A stretch of DNA of 64,000 nt from Crenalkalicoccus roseus (GTDB taxonomy: Bacteria > Pseudomonadota > Alphaproteobacteria > Acetobacterales > Acetobacteraceae), in contig NZ_SJDM01000004.1 of assembly GCF_004761865.1 (NCBI RefSeq), positions 164,392-228,391 on the forward strand. The letters run 5' to 3'. The notes beneath the pieces were generated by a model. It searched no databases. It was not told where the DNA came from and was given only the letters and a program-made list of their open reading frames with translations. Numbering within the stretch: the first letter of the stretch is position 1; every line of letters begins with the position of its first letter. The position numbers and the translations under genes are program-made. Shown here piece after piece: positions 20,390-33,642 of this stretch.

Positions 20390-21859
20390 TCAGGCCAGGG
20401 CAGCCTTTTCCCGCCTACGTTGCACCGATGATGGGATGCGCAACGCCTCGCGGTATTTGGCCACGGTTCGGCGGGCGATGTCCACGCCTTCCTGACGTAA
20501 CCGTTCCACGATTGCGTCGTCGGACAGAACCGCGTCCGGATCCTCGGCCTCAATCAGGGCACGAATGCGGTGCCGCACCGCCTCGGCGCTGTGGCTCTCG
20601 CCTCCGGTGCCGGGAATGGCGGTGGTGAAGAAATACTTTAACTCGAAGGTGCCCCGGGGGGTGGCGATGTGCTTGTTCGCCGTCACCCGGCTGACCGTGC
20701 TCTCGTGCATCTCCACCGCCTCGGCCACCTCCCGCAGGATCAGCGGGCGGAGATGGCCGATGCCATGGCGGAAGAAGCCGTCCTGGCGGCGGACGATCTC
20801 GGCCGCGACTTTCAGGATGGTGCTGGCGCGCTGCTCCAGGCTGCGCACCAGCCAATTGGCATTCTGCCACTGCTCGGCGAGGAAGGCGCGCCCCTCCCGG
20901 CCGCGCAGCCCCACCAGCGCCCGGGCATGGAAGCCTCGGTTGACGAGGACCCGCGGCAGGGTGTCCGGGTTGAGTTCCAGAAGCCAGGCCCCGTCGGGGG
21001 CCCGGCGCATCAGCAGGTCCGGCACCACGGGCGGGGCCGGCGCCTCGTCGAAGCCGGCGCCGGGCTTGGGGTCGAGGCGGCGGAGCTCGGCGATCATGTC
21101 GGCGAGGTCCTCGGCGTCCACCCCGCAGCGCTCCATCAGCGCCGCCTTGTCGCGCCGAGCGAGCAAGTCAAGGTTGTCGAGCAGCGCCCGCATGGCCGGG
21201 TCCAGCCGGTTCCGCTCGGCGAGCTGGACGGCCAGGCACTCCCGGAGGTCGCGGCAGAACATTCCCACCGGGTCGAAGCGCTGCATCCGCGCGCGCACCG
21301 CCGCGACCCGCGCCGCCTCGCAGCCGAGCGCGCGGGCGATCGCCTCGTCCGGCAGCGCGAGCCGCCCGGCCGGATCCACCAGGGCGAGGAGCTGGGCGGC
21401 GATCAGCCGGTCCTGCGGGGCGGCGAAGGAGAGGCGGATCTGCTCCCCGAGATGCTCGCGCAGCGACCGCCCGGCGCCGGCGAGATCCTCGACCCCGCCG
21501 GGATCATCCTCGAAGGCGCCATTGGCTCCGCCGCCCCGGCCGGGCGCCTCGGCCTCATAGACATTGTCCCATTCGGCATCGAGGGGCGCCGCCTCCTCGC
21601 TCGGCAGGGTCTCGGAGACCGCGGCGGCGTGGCTGTCCTGCGGCGCCGAGCCCGCGGGCAGGGGGTCGGCCCGGGCGGCATCGGGGTCGGCAGCGGAGGT
21701 CTCGTCCCGCTCCAGCAGCGGGTTGCGCTCCAGCTCCTCCTCGACGAAGGCCGCGACCTCCAGGTTGCTCGACTGCAGCAGCCGGATCGCCTGCCGGAGC
21801 TGCGGCGTCATCACCAGCGACTGGGTCTGGCGGAGGTCGAGTCGGGGGGTCAGCGCCAT
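20390..21859 (-). CDS. rpoN: RNA polymerase sigma-54 factor
   Basis: A 489-residue alternative sigma factor that needs AAA+ activators. Region I begins MALTPRLDLRQTQSLVMTPQLRQAI, Gln-rich as expected. A long acidic region II (about 50-135) follows, then the core-binding domain, the HTH segment EMHESTVSRVTANKHI and the RpoN box ARRTVAKYRE near the C-terminus. It lies between lptB and hpf, its usual place. No ntr-type activator is in this window. Confidence 0.96.
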   Translation of the reverse strand: MALTPRLDLRQTQSLVMTPQLRQAIRLLQSSNLEVAAFVEEELERNPLLERDETSAADPDAARADPLPAGSAPQDSHAAAVSETLPSEEAAPLDAEWDNVYEAEAPGRGGGANGAFEDDPGGVEDLAGAGRSLREHLGEQIRLSFAAPQDRLIAAQLLALVDPAGRLALPDEAIARALGCEAARVAAVRARMQRFDPVGMFCRDLRECLAVQLAERNRLDPAMRALLDNLDLLARRDKAALMERCGVDAEDLADMIAELRRLDPKPGAGFDEAPAPPVVPDLLMRRAPDGAWLLELNPDTLPRVLVNRGFHARALVGLRGREGRAFLAEQWQNANWLVRSLEQRASTILKVAAEIVRRQDGFFRHGIGHLRPLILREVAEAVEMHESTVSRVTANKHIATPRGTFELKYFFTTAIPGTGGESHSAEAVRHRIRALIEAEDPDAVLSDDAIVERLRQEGVDIARRTVAKYREALRIPSSVQRRREKAALA

Positions 21860-21924
21860 GGTGCCAGGGTATCACGGGCGCCGGCCGAAATAACCGGCCG
21901 CGGAACGGACCGGTGCCGGCCGGC

Positions 21925-22686
21925 TCACAGGCTGAACCGCTCCCCGAGATAGACGCGGCGCACCCCCTCATGCGCCACGATGTCGCGCGGGCTGCCCTCC
22001 ATCAGCACCTTCCCGTCGTGCAGGATGTAGGCGCGGTCGATGATCTCCAGCGTCTCGCGCACGTTGTGGTCGGTGATCAGCACCCCGATGTCGCGGTCCT
22101 TCAGGTGCCGGACCAGGTCGCGGATCTCGCCCACCGCGATCGGGTCGATGCCGGCCAGGGGCTCGTCGAGAAGGATGTAGGAGGGGTGGGTGGCGAGGGC
22201 GCGCGCGATCTCGCAGCGCCGCCGCTCGCCGCCCGAGAGGGCGAGCGCCGGGGCGCGGCGCAGGTGGGAGATGCCGAACTCGGCCAGCAGCGCGTCCAGC
22301 ATCTGCTCGCGCCGGTCGCGCTGCGGCTCCACCACCTCGAGCGCGGCGCGGATGTTGTCCTCCACCGACAGGCCGCGGAAGATCGAGGCCTCCTGCGGCA
22401 GGTAGCCGAGGCCGAGGCGGGCCCGGCGGTACATGGGCAGATGGGTCACGTCGTGCCCGTCCAGCACCACCCGGCCTTCGTCCGGCCGCACCAGGCCCAT
22501 GATCATGTAGAAGGTGGTGGTCTTGCCCGCGCCGTTGGGGCCGAGCAGCCCCACCGCCTCGCCCCGCCGCAGGCTGATCGAGACGTTGCGCACCACCGGC
22601 CGCTTCCGGTAGCGCTTGCCGAGGCCGGTGGCGACCAGCCCCCCCTCGCCGGGGATGGCGCGCAGCGCCGGGGCGTGGCCGCTCAC
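21925..22686 (-). CDS. lptB: LPS export ABC transporter ATPase LptB
   Basis: A 253-residue ATPase of the LptB2FGC complex that extracts LPS from the inner membrane. Walker A GPNGAGKTT, signature LSGGERRRCEIARAL, Walker B YILLDEPLAGIDP and the H-loop ITDHNVRETL are all present. The GTG start at 22686 overlaps the lptA stop (GTGA). An Ala/Gly-rich stretch of about 15 residues precedes the ABC fold. Confidence 0.95.
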   Translation of the reverse strand: MSGHAPALRAIPGEGGLVATGLGKRYRKRPVVRNVSISLRRGEAVGLLGPNGAGKTTTFYMIMGLVRPDEGRVVLDGHDVTHLPMYRRARLGLGYLPQEASIFRGLSVEDNIRAALEVVEPQRDRREQMLDALLAEFGISHLRRAPALALSGGERRRCEIARALATHPSYILLDEPLAGIDPIAVGEIRDLVRHLKDRDIGVLITDHNVRETLEIIDRAYILHDGKVLMEGSPRDIVAHEGVRRVYLGERFSL

Positions 22687-23615
22687 CGCCCGCCTCCCTG
22701 GGCGCCGGGACGCGCCTCCTCCGCCTGCTGCGGCACCACCAGCCCCTGCACGCGCGCGCCGGGGGCGGAAACGAGGCGGGCGACGCCGGTGCGCAGGTTC
22801 ACGATCGCCTCCTGGCCGTTGATCTGGTTGTCGCCGCGGGTGATGCGCACGCCGCCGAGAAGGCGCGCCATGCCGGTGGCGGCGCTGTAGACGCCGCGCT
22901 CGCCGCGCACCACCTCGGTCGGCGTGCGGATCTCGACGCCGCCGAAGGCCTCGACCCGGTCGAGGCGGCCGGCGCCCGGCACCTCCGTCCCCTCCGGGGT
23001 GCGCGGGCGCGGCGCCGCGGCGGCCGGGGCGGCGGTGCCGGGGGGGCCTTCCAGGAAGTAGGCGACGAGGGTGTCGGCGGCGATGCGGCGGTCGTTCTCG
23101 CGGTCCACCACCACCGCCCCGCCGCGCGCCACCGCCATGCGCCGGTTCGACCAGTATTCCAGGCTGTCGCGCGCGGTGATGAGGTTCGGGCCGGTCTCCA
23201 GGGAGAGGTTGCGCCCGGTCAGCACCAGCACCGCCTGGTCCACGTCGTAGACGGCGCGGTCGCCGCGCGCGGTATCGGTGGCGGTGGCGATGCGCACCCG
23301 CCCCTCCGCCTCCAGCCGCCAGATCTCGCTGCTGCCGCCGAGGGCGGGCTCGGCCGCTCCGCCCGGCGCCGGCTCCCGCCCGGGGGGCTGGCGGTAGCGG
23401 GCGAGCAGCCGGTCCGCATCCACCGTGACCCCGTCCTTGACCGCGCGGGCGTTGCCGCGGGCGATCACCACCTGCTCGGCCTGGCGCCACTCGATGCCGT
23501 CCGTGGCGGTGACGTCCACCGGCCCGCCCTGGGAGAGGTCGATCGCCTGGGGCAGGGCGGCGGCGGGCCAGAGGGCGGCAAGCAGGACGAGGCGCGGCAG
23601 CAGGCGGCGGCTCAC
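22683..23615 (-). CDS. lptA: LPS transport periplasmic protein LptA
   Basis: A 310-residue exported protein with an OstA/LptA beta-jellyroll that bridges inner and outer membrane in LPS transport. The signal peptide LLPRLVLLAALWPAAALPQA is followed by DVTATDGIEWRQAEQVVIARGNA and repeated strands (GDRAVYDVDQAVLVLTG, GERGVYSAATGMARLLGGV). It is much longer than the ~185 residues of E. coli LptA; a Pro/Ala-rich insert lies near 205-225. The GTG start at 23615 overlaps the lptC stop and its own stop overlaps lptB. Confidence 0.88.
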   Translation of the reverse strand: MSRRLLPRLVLLAALWPAAALPQAIDLSQGGPVDVTATDGIEWRQAEQVVIARGNARAVKDGVTVDADRLLARYRQPPGREPAPGGAAEPALGGSSEIWRLEAEGRVRIATATDTARGDRAVYDVDQAVLVLTGRNLSLETGPNLITARDSLEYWSNRRMAVARGGAVVVDRENDRRIAADTLVAYFLEGPPGTAAPAAAAPRPRTPEGTEVPGAGRLDRVEAFGGVEIRTPTEVVRGERGVYSAATGMARLLGGVRITRGDNQINGQEAIVNLRTGVARLVSAPGARVQGLVVPQQAEEARPGAQGGGR

Positions 23616-24307
23616 GGCCGGTCCTCCAGCACCGCCCGGGCGCGGCCGGTGAACACCACCCGCGCGCCGCGCTCGCTCAGGCGGAAGCCCTCCGAGACCA
23701 GGGTGCCGAAGGGTCCCTGGGCCTCGACCGGCGCCTCGCCCATGGCGCTGTTGGTGTCGAGCAGCACCTCGGCGCTCTCGGTGCGCATCATGGTGCCGTT
23801 GTCGTGGTAGATGGTCACCGCGCCGCGGAGGTCGAGCCGGCGCGCCGCGCGGTCGTAGCGCCCGGCATCGGCACGCAGATACACCCAGCTTCCGTCGGTG
23901 AGCAGGATGTCGGCGCGCGGCTGGTCGAGATCGAGCACCTCCTCCGTGCCGCGCTGCTGCGCCGCGTCGGCGGTGATGGTGTAGGGGCGGTTCAGGTCGT
24001 CCACCCCCTGGTAGCGCGGCTCGACCACGCGCAGCGCCTCGGCGCGCGGCTCGGCGCTGCGGCGGAAGCTGACGCGGGCGCTCTCCCCCCCGCCCTCGAT
24101 CTCCGGCCAGAAGGCGATGGCCGCGAGCAGGGCGAGCGCCAGCAGCGGCAGCAGCCACTTGGTGGTGCGGATCAGGATGCGGCGGCGGGCAAGCTGGCCG
24201 GCGCTCGGCGGGCGGCGCCGGCGCGAGGGCGGCGGCAGGAGCCGCGCTCCGGGCGCCGTGCGGGAGCGGCCGGCCGGAGGGGCGCCCTCAGGCACGGCGC
24301 CGCTCAT
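23612..24307 (-). CDS. lptC: LPS export protein LptC
   Basis: A 231-residue inner-membrane protein that passes LPS from LptBFG to LptA. A long basic cytoplasmic N-terminus (about 50 residues, Arg/Pro-rich) precedes one membrane span (about 51-67, WLLPLLALALLAAIAFW), then a periplasmic LptC beta-fold (YTITADAAQQRG, ADAGRYDRAARRLDLRGAV). It sits between kdsD and lptA with ATGA/GTGA overlaps on both sides, so these genes form one operon. Confidence 0.9.
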   Translation of the reverse strand: MSGAVPEGAPPAGRSRTAPGARLLPPPSRRRRPPSAGQLARRRILIRTTKWLLPLLALALLAAIAFWPEIEGGGESARVSFRRSAEPRAEALRVVEPRYQGVDDLNRPYTITADAAQQRGTEEVLDLDQPRADILLTDGSWVYLRADAGRYDRAARRLDLRGAVTIYHDNGTMMRTESAEVLLDTNSAMGEAPVEAQGPFGTLVSEGFRLSERGARVVFTGRARAVLEDRP

Positions 24308-25302
24308 GCCACGCCCGCGCGCAGCAGGTCGTGCACATGCAGGATGCCGATCGGGGCGCCTGCCTGGTCCACCACGAAGAGGGCGGTGATGGCATGCTGG
24401 TTCATCAGCCGCAGCGCCTCGCCGGCCAGGGCATCGGGGCCGATGGTGCGGGGCGTGCGCGTCATCACCTCGGCGGCGCGGCGCTCGAGGAAGGTGGCGG
24501 CGCCGGGGCCTCCGGGCTGCAGGGCGCGGCGCAGGTCGCCATCGGTGATGACGCCGACCAGCCGCCCCCCCTCGACGATGCCGAGGCAGCCGAAGCGCTT
24601 CTGCGTCATCGCCACCAGGGCGGCGTCCATGCGCATCGCGGGGGGCGCGAGCGGCATCTCCGCCCCGCCATGCATCAGGTCGCGCACGCGGGAGAGCTGC
24701 GCGCCGAGCCGCCCGCCGGGGTGGAAGACGCGGAAATCGGCCGGGGTGAAGCCGCGGCGCGTCAGCAGCGCCACCGCCAGCGCGTCGCCGAGCGCCATCT
24801 GCAGCGTGGTGCTGGTGGTGGGCGCGAGGCCCATCGGGCAAGCCTCGGGCGCAGGGGGCAGCAGCAGCACCACGTCGGCGGCGCGGGCGAGCGCACTCGC
24901 CTCCCGGCCGGTGATCGCCACGAGGGGCAGGGCGAAGCGGCGGGTGTGCGCGACGAGATCGGCGAGTTCGGGCGTCTCTCCCGAATTGGAGAGGGCGAGC
25001 ACGGCATCGCCCGGCACCATCATGCCGAGGTCGCCATGCGAGGCCTCGGCCGGGTGCACGAACAGCGCCGGCGTGCCGGTGGAAGCGAGGGTGGCGGCGA
25101 TCTTGCGCGCCACATGGCCCGACTTGCCCATGCCGGTGACCACCACCCGGCCGGTGGTGCCGGCGAGCAGCGAGACGGCGCGGGGAAAGCGCTCGTCGAG
25201 CGCGGCGGCGAGCAGGCCGAGCCCCTCGGCCTCGGTGGCGAGGACGCGGCGGGCGACGGCGAGGTCGCTGCCCGGCAGGGTGTCGGAGGGAGGGATGTCC
25301 AC
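24304..25302 (-). CDS. kdsD: arabinose-5-phosphate isomerase (KdsD/KpsF family)
   Basis: Converts ribulose-5-phosphate to arabinose-5-phosphate, the first step towards Kdo for LPS. 332 aa from the GTG at 25302. The SIS domain (about 40-170) shows VVVTGMGKSGHVARKIAATLASTGTPA split around the sugar-phosphate site and LALSNSGETPEL; two CBS domains follow (RVRDLMHGG, LVGVITDGDLRRAL, ITALFVVD). The frame extends to a TTG at 25338, but that TTG is the first half of a TTGACC -35 element, so GTG is preferred and matches the family length. Confidence 0.9.
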   Translation of the reverse strand: MDIPPSDTLPGSDLAVARRVLATEAEGLGLLAAALDERFPRAVSLLAGTTGRVVVTGMGKSGHVARKIAATLASTGTPALFVHPAEASHGDLGMMVPGDAVLALSNSGETPELADLVAHTRRFALPLVAITGREASALARAADVVLLLPPAPEACPMGLAPTTSTTLQMALGDALAVALLTRRGFTPADFRVFHPGGRLGAQLSRVRDLMHGGAEMPLAPPAMRMDAALVAMTQKRFGCLGIVEGGRLVGVITDGDLRRALQPGGPGAATFLERRAAEVMTRTPRTIGPDALAGEALRLMNQHAITALFVVDQAGAPIGILHVHDLLRAGVA

Positions 25303-25307
25303 GGGCC

Positions 25308-25338
25308 GATGTATGGTGCCGGGCGCGATGGCGGTCAA
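25308..25338 (-). promoter_or_regulatory. candidate promoter of the kdsD-lpt operon
   Basis: On the minus strand TTGACC (25338-25333) is followed 17-19 bases later by CATACATC (25315-25308). The -10 ends about five bases before the GTG start at 25302 and there is no Shine-Dalgarno sequence, consistent with a leaderless or near-leaderless transcript. Confidence 0.45.
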
Positions 25339-25473
25339 CGACGCGGCGCGGGGGTGCTTCGGCTCCCGGACAAGAACCGTGCCAGCCCTTGACCCCGGGG
25401 CCGCGGCGGCCCCATCCCGTCATGTGCCCCGCAGCTTCGCGTCCGGCCGGTTCCCAGCCCCTCGCAATCCGCC

Positions 25474-26097
25474 CTAATGGGCCAGGATGTCCGGCTCGGC
25501 GTAGCCGAGGAGGTCGAGCTCGCCGCGGGCGGGAAGGAAGCGGAAGCAGGCCTCGGCCAGGGCCAGCCGCCCCTCGCGGCGTAGCAGCCCCTCGAGCCTC
25601 GCCCAGAGCGCGTGCAGGTGCAGCACGTCGGCGGCGGCATAGGCCTGCTGCTCGGCGGAGAGTTCAGGCGCCCCCCAGTCGGTGGTCTGCTGCTGCTTGC
25701 TGATCTCGATGCCGAGCAGCTCGCGGCAGAGGTCCTTCAGCCCGTGCCGGTCGGTGAAGGTGCGCACCAGCTTCGAGGCCACTTTGGTGCAGATCACCGG
25801 TGCCACCGTGACGCCGAGATGCAGTCGGAGCGCCGCGCAGTCGAAGCGGGCGAAGTGGAACAGCTTGGTCACGCCCGGATCGGCGAGCAGGCGCTTGAGG
25901 TTCGGGCAGTCGGCGCCGCGGCCGCCGAGGGCGGGTGGAACGATCTGCACGAGGTGCGCCGTGCCGTCGCCGGCGGAGAGCTGCACGAGGCAGAGCCGGT
26001 CGCGGTGCGGGTTGAGGCCCATGGTCTCGGTGTCAACCGCGACCAAGGGGCCGAGGTCGAGCCCCGCGGGCAGGTCGTGGCGGTGCAGGTGGATCAC
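25474..26097 (-). CDS. rnd: RNase D-type 3'-5' exonuclease
   Basis: A 207-residue DEDDy exoribonuclease, the compact alphaproteobacterial form lacking HRDC domains. Exo I VAVDTETMGL carries the DxE pair, Exo II is in the FHFARFDCAAL region, and Exo III is YAAADVLHLHAL with the Tyr and Asp. It probably trims tRNA 3' ends or other small RNAs. The GTG at 26097 (IHLHRHDLP) is preferred because the upstream in-frame stretch runs through the tRNA-Leu gene. The tRNA lies 83 bp upstream on the same strand. Confidence 0.88.
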   Translation of the reverse strand: MIHLHRHDLPAGLDLGPLVAVDTETMGLNPHRDRLCLVQLSAGDGTAHLVQIVPPALGGRGADCPNLKRLLADPGVTKLFHFARFDCAALRLHLGVTVAPVICTKVASKLVRTFTDRHGLKDLCRELLGIEISKQQQTTDWGAPELSAEQQAYAAADVLHLHALWARLEGLLRREGRLALAEACFRFLPARGELDLLGYAEPDILAH

Positions 26098-26180
26098 GGC
26101 GCGGCCGGGGGAGGGGGGCGCCGGGGCGAACAGCGTGGTGGGGCGGGCGGGCGGCAACGGGGTCTCCCCGCCGCGGGGGG

Positions 26181-26267
26181 TGGTGCCCAGGAGAGGACTC
26201 GAACCTCCACGGCCTCGCGGCCACAGGTACCTGAAACCTGCGCGTCTACCAATTCCGCCACCTGGGC
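26181..26267 (-). tRNA. tRNA-Leu (anticodon CAG)
   Basis: Read on the minus strand it begins GCCCAGGTGGCGGAATTGG, has an anticodon stem CAGGT/ACCTG around loop TTCAGGT (anticodon CAG, reads CUG, a major Leu codon in GC-rich genomes), a long class II variable arm (GGCCGCGAGGCC), a T-arm with TTCGAGT, and the acceptor pair CCTGGGC followed by A and an encoded CCA. 87 nt including CCA. Confidence 0.96.
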
Positions 26268-26329
26268 ATCGGTGCGGTGAGGGCGGCCAGATAGAGGCGC
26301 CGCCGGCCGTCGTCAAGTAGGGGGGCGGC

Positions 26330-26358
26330 TTGGCGGGGCGCGCTGCCCTTCCTATGGT
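26330..26358 (+). promoter_or_regulatory. candidate promoter of the NDUFA9-like gene
   Basis: TTGGCG (26330-26335), 17 bp, TATGGT (26353-26358). The start codon follows about 30 bases later with a GGAACGGAG purine-rich stretch between. Confidence 0.4.
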
Positions 26359-26387
26359 CCGCCGCCTTCGGAACGGAGCCTTGTCCC

Positions 26388-27341
26388 ATGCGCGGTCAGA
26401 CGGTGCGGAAAGTGGCCACGGTGTTCGGCGGTTCGGGCTTCATCGGCCGCTACGTCGTGCAGCGCCTGGCGCAGCGCGACTACGTGGTGCGCGTGGCGGT
26501 GCGCGACCCGGCCGGGGCGCGCTTCCTGCAGACCCAGGGAAGGGTCGGGCAGATCGTGCCGCTGGCGGCGAGCCTGGCCGACGAGGCGGCGGTGGCGCGC
26601 GCGGTGGCCGATGCCGGCCTGGTGGTGAACCTGGTCGGCATCCTGCACGAGCGCCGCCGCGGAGACTTCCGCCGCGTCCATGCCGAGGGGGCAGGGCGGG
26701 TCGCGCGCCTCTCCGCGGCGGCGGGGGTGGAGCGGCTGGTGCATGTCTCGGCGATCGGCGCCGACCCCGCCAGCCCTTCCGCCTATGGCAGCAGCAAGGG
26801 GGAGGGCGAGCAGGCGGTGCGCGCCGCCTTCCCCGCGGCGGTGATCCTCCGCCCTTCCATCGTGTTCGGTCCGGAGGACCAGTTCTTCAACCGCTTCGCC
26901 GCGCTGTCGCGCCAGCTTCCCTTCATGCCGGTGATCATGGGGGGGACGCGCTTCCAGCCCGTCTATGTAGGGGACGTGGCGGACGCGGTGGTGGCGGCGG
27001 CGGAGCGCGAGGACGCGCCGGGGCGGATCTACGAGCTGGGCGGGCCGCGGGTGCTGACCTTCCGCGAGCTGCTGCGCTTCGTGCTGGACGTGACCGGGCA
27101 GCGCAAGCCGCTGGTGGACATTCCGCTTGGCCTCGCCCGCCTGCAGGCCTGGTTCGGGGAGTTCCTGCCCAACCCGCCCCTGACCCGCGACCAGCTTCTG
27201 ATGCTGCAGCGCGACAACGTGGTGGCGGAGGGAGCGGCCGGGCTGAAGGAACTCGGCATCTCCCCCAAGGCGCCGGAGGCGGTGGTGCCCGGCTATCTGG
27301 TCCGGTTCCGCAAGGGGGGACGGCGGACAGCCACCGCATGA
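26388..27341 (+). CDS. NAD(P)-binding protein, complex I NDUFA9-like
   Basis: A 317-residue Rossmann-fold protein of the atypical short-chain dehydrogenase class. The dinucleotide motif GGSGFIGRYVVQRL is at 14-27; LVVNLVGILHE, LVHVSAIGADP and the YGSSKGEGEQAV segment (Y, K positions of the SDR family) follow, then RPSIVFGPEDQFFNRFA, a phrase characteristic of the NDUFA9/complex I NAD(P)-binding relatives in alphaproteobacteria. Role is probably assembly or stabilisation of complex I; it may alternatively be an isolated epimerase. It is upstream of gltD with a 238-bp gap. Confidence 0.82.
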   Translation: MRGQTVRKVATVFGGSGFIGRYVVQRLAQRDYVVRVAVRDPAGARFLQTQGRVGQIVPLAASLADEAAVARAVADAGLVVNLVGILHERRRGDFRRVHAEGAGRVARLSAAAGVERLVHVSAIGADPASPSAYGSSKGEGEQAVRAAFPAAVILRPSIVFGPEDQFFNRFAALSRQLPFMPVIMGGTRFQPVYVGDVADAVVAAAEREDAPGRIYELGGPRVLTFRELLRFVLDVTGQRKPLVDIPLGLARLQAWFGEFLPNPPLTRDQLLMLQRDNVVAEGAAGLKELGISPKAPEAVVPGYLVRFRKGGRRTATA

Positions 27342-27579
27342 TACGACCGATTCGGACCATATGAACTGAAGCTTGGCAGGCGAGGCAGGCGGGGGCCGCA
27401 AGCGGGCAGGAATTTAGGTCAGAATAACTGTCCTGACGGCGAGAAAAGACTCGCGCGGCCGGGCGCGACGCCGTATTGCTGCACCCGCCGAGGGCGCCGC
27501 GAGGGGCCGGGCGTGCCCCCGGCGGGCGCGCCTCCGGGGCCATCCGCGCGCCTCCAGAACCTCGTCGGGACCCGCTGCC
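27342..27579 (+). other. 238-bp intergenic region upstream of gltD
   Basis: No credible gene. It is less GC-rich than its surroundings in two short stretches (about 27341-27375 and 27410-27435). A weak dyad GTCAG (27418-27422)/CTGAC (27433-27437) lies in the second. A promoter for gltDB is expected here, but no convincing -35/-10 pair stands out. Confidence 0.4.
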
Positions 27580-29019
27580 ATGGCCGAACGGATGCTGCAG
27601 TTCGTGCGCCTGCCCCAGATGCCGCCGGAGAAGCGGGACGCCGCCACGCGCCGCAGCGATTTCGGGGAGATCTACCGCGAATTCGCCGCCGATGCGGCGG
27701 CGGCCCAGGCCAGCCGCTGCAGCCAGTGCGGCGTGCCCTTCTGCTCGGTGCACTGCCCGCTGCACAACAACATCCCCGACTGGCTGAAGCTCACCGCCGA
27801 GGGGCGCCTGGAGGAGGCCTACGAGGTCTCCTCCGCCACCAACACCTTCCCCGAGATCTGCGGCCGCATCTGCCCCCAGGACCGGCTCTGCGAGGGCAAT
27901 TGCGTCATCGAGAAGGGCTTCGAGAGCGTCACCATCGGCGCGGTGGAGAAGTACATCACCGACACCGCCTGGGAGCGCGGCTGGGTGCGGCCACCCAAGC
28001 CCCGGCGCGAGCTGCCCTGGAGCGTCGGCATCATCGGCGCCGGCCCGGCCGGCCTTGCCGCCGCGGAGCGGCTGCGCACGCGCGGCTACCAGGTGGATGT
28101 CTACGACCGCTACGACCGCGTCGGCGGGCTGATGATCTACGGCATCCCCAATTTCAAGCTGGAGAAGGAGGTGGTGCTGCGCCGCTGGCGGCAGTTCGAG
28201 GAGGGCGGCATCCGCTTCCACCTGAACTGCGCCGTGGGGAAGGATGTCACGCTCGCGGAGCTGCGCGCCCGCCACGACGCGGTGTTCATCGCCACCGGCG
28301 TGTACCGTGCGCGCGACATCGCCTGCCCAGGCGTGGGGCTTGAAGGCATCGTGCCGGCGCTCGACTACCTGACCGCTGCGAACCGCCACAACCTCGGCGA
28401 TCCGGTGCCGGAATTCGAATCCGGCGCGCTTGATGCGCGCGGCAGGCAGGTGGTGGTGATCGGCGGCGGGGACACCGCCATGGACTGCGTGCGCACCGCG
28501 GTGCGCCAGGGCGCGAGATCCGTCACCTGCCTCTACCGCCGCGACCGGGCGAACATGCCCGGCTCGATGCGGGAGGTGGCGAATGCGGAGGAGGAGGGCG
28601 TGACCTTCACCTGGCTCGCCGCGCCGGAGGCGTTCCTCGGCGACGGCCGGGTCAGCGGCGTGCGCGCCACGCGCATGCATCTCGGCCTGCCGGACGCGAC
28701 CGGCCGCCAGCAGGTGGCGCCGATTCCGGGAAGCGGCTTCACCATTCCCTGCGACCTGGCGATCAAGGCGCTCGGCTTCGATCCCGAGGACGTGCCGGCG
28801 ATGTTCGGCGAGCCGGCCCTCGCGGTGACGCGCTGGGGCACGCTGAAGGTGGACCACCGCACGATGATGACGGAACTTCCGGGCGTCTTCGCGGGCGGCG
28901 ACATCGTGCGCGGCGCCTCCCTGGTGGTGTGGGCGATCCGCGACGGCCGCGACGCGGCCGACCGGATCGATGCCTATGTGCGGGCCAAGGCGGCTCCTGC
29001 GGCGATGGCGGCGGAGTGA
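27580..29019 (+). CDS. gltD: glutamate synthase (NADPH) small subunit
   Basis: A 479-residue subunit that takes electrons from NADPH via FAD and two [4Fe-4S] clusters to GltB. N-terminal Cys clusters: CSQCGVPFCSVHCP and CGRICPQDRLCEGNC. The FAD-binding GIIGAGPAGLAAAERLRTRG follows, then the NADPH-binding VVVIGGGDTAMDCVRTAVRQG and the C-terminal VFAGGDIVRGASLVVWAIRD split across the FAD site. It starts 238 bp after the NDUFA9-like gene and is followed five bases later by gltB; the order gltD-gltB is the reverse of E. coli gltBD. Confidence 0.96.
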   Translation: MAERMLQFVRLPQMPPEKRDAATRRSDFGEIYREFAADAAAAQASRCSQCGVPFCSVHCPLHNNIPDWLKLTAEGRLEEAYEVSSATNTFPEICGRICPQDRLCEGNCVIEKGFESVTIGAVEKYITDTAWERGWVRPPKPRRELPWSVGIIGAGPAGLAAAERLRTRGYQVDVYDRYDRVGGLMIYGIPNFKLEKEVVLRRWRQFEEGGIRFHLNCAVGKDVTLAELRARHDAVFIATGVYRARDIACPGVGLEGIVPALDYLTAANRHNLGDPVPEFESGALDARGRQVVVIGGGDTAMDCVRTAVRQGARSVTCLYRRDRANMPGSMREVANAEEEGVTFTWLAAPEAFLGDGRVSGVRATRMHLGLPDATGRQQVAPIPGSGFTIPCDLAIKALGFDPEDVPAMFGEPALAVTRWGTLKVDHRTMMTELPGVFAGGDIVRGASLVVWAIRDGRDAADRIDAYVRAKAAPAAMAAE

Positions 29020-29024
29020 GGGGG

Positions 29025-33563
<4,539 letters not shown>

Positions 33564-33605
33564 GCAAGGAAGCGGCCGCCGAGGCGCCTTTGTGCCAACT
33601 CCTGG

Positions 33606-33634
33606 TTGGCCCCGGGCGCACGGCGTGCCATAAG
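33606..33634 (+). promoter_or_regulatory. candidate leaderless promoter of fzlA
   Basis: TTGGCC (33606-33611), exactly 17 bp, CATAAG (33629-33634). The GTG start at 33643 follows eight bases later, with no Shine-Dalgarno sequence. Confidence 0.45.
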
Positions 33635-33642
33635 CGCGCGCC

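Noticed and set aside
27418..27437. GTCAG/CTGAC dyad as an NtrC or attenuation site before gltD
   Set aside because: Arms are only five bases and do not match the NtrC consensus; such dyads are frequent by chance.
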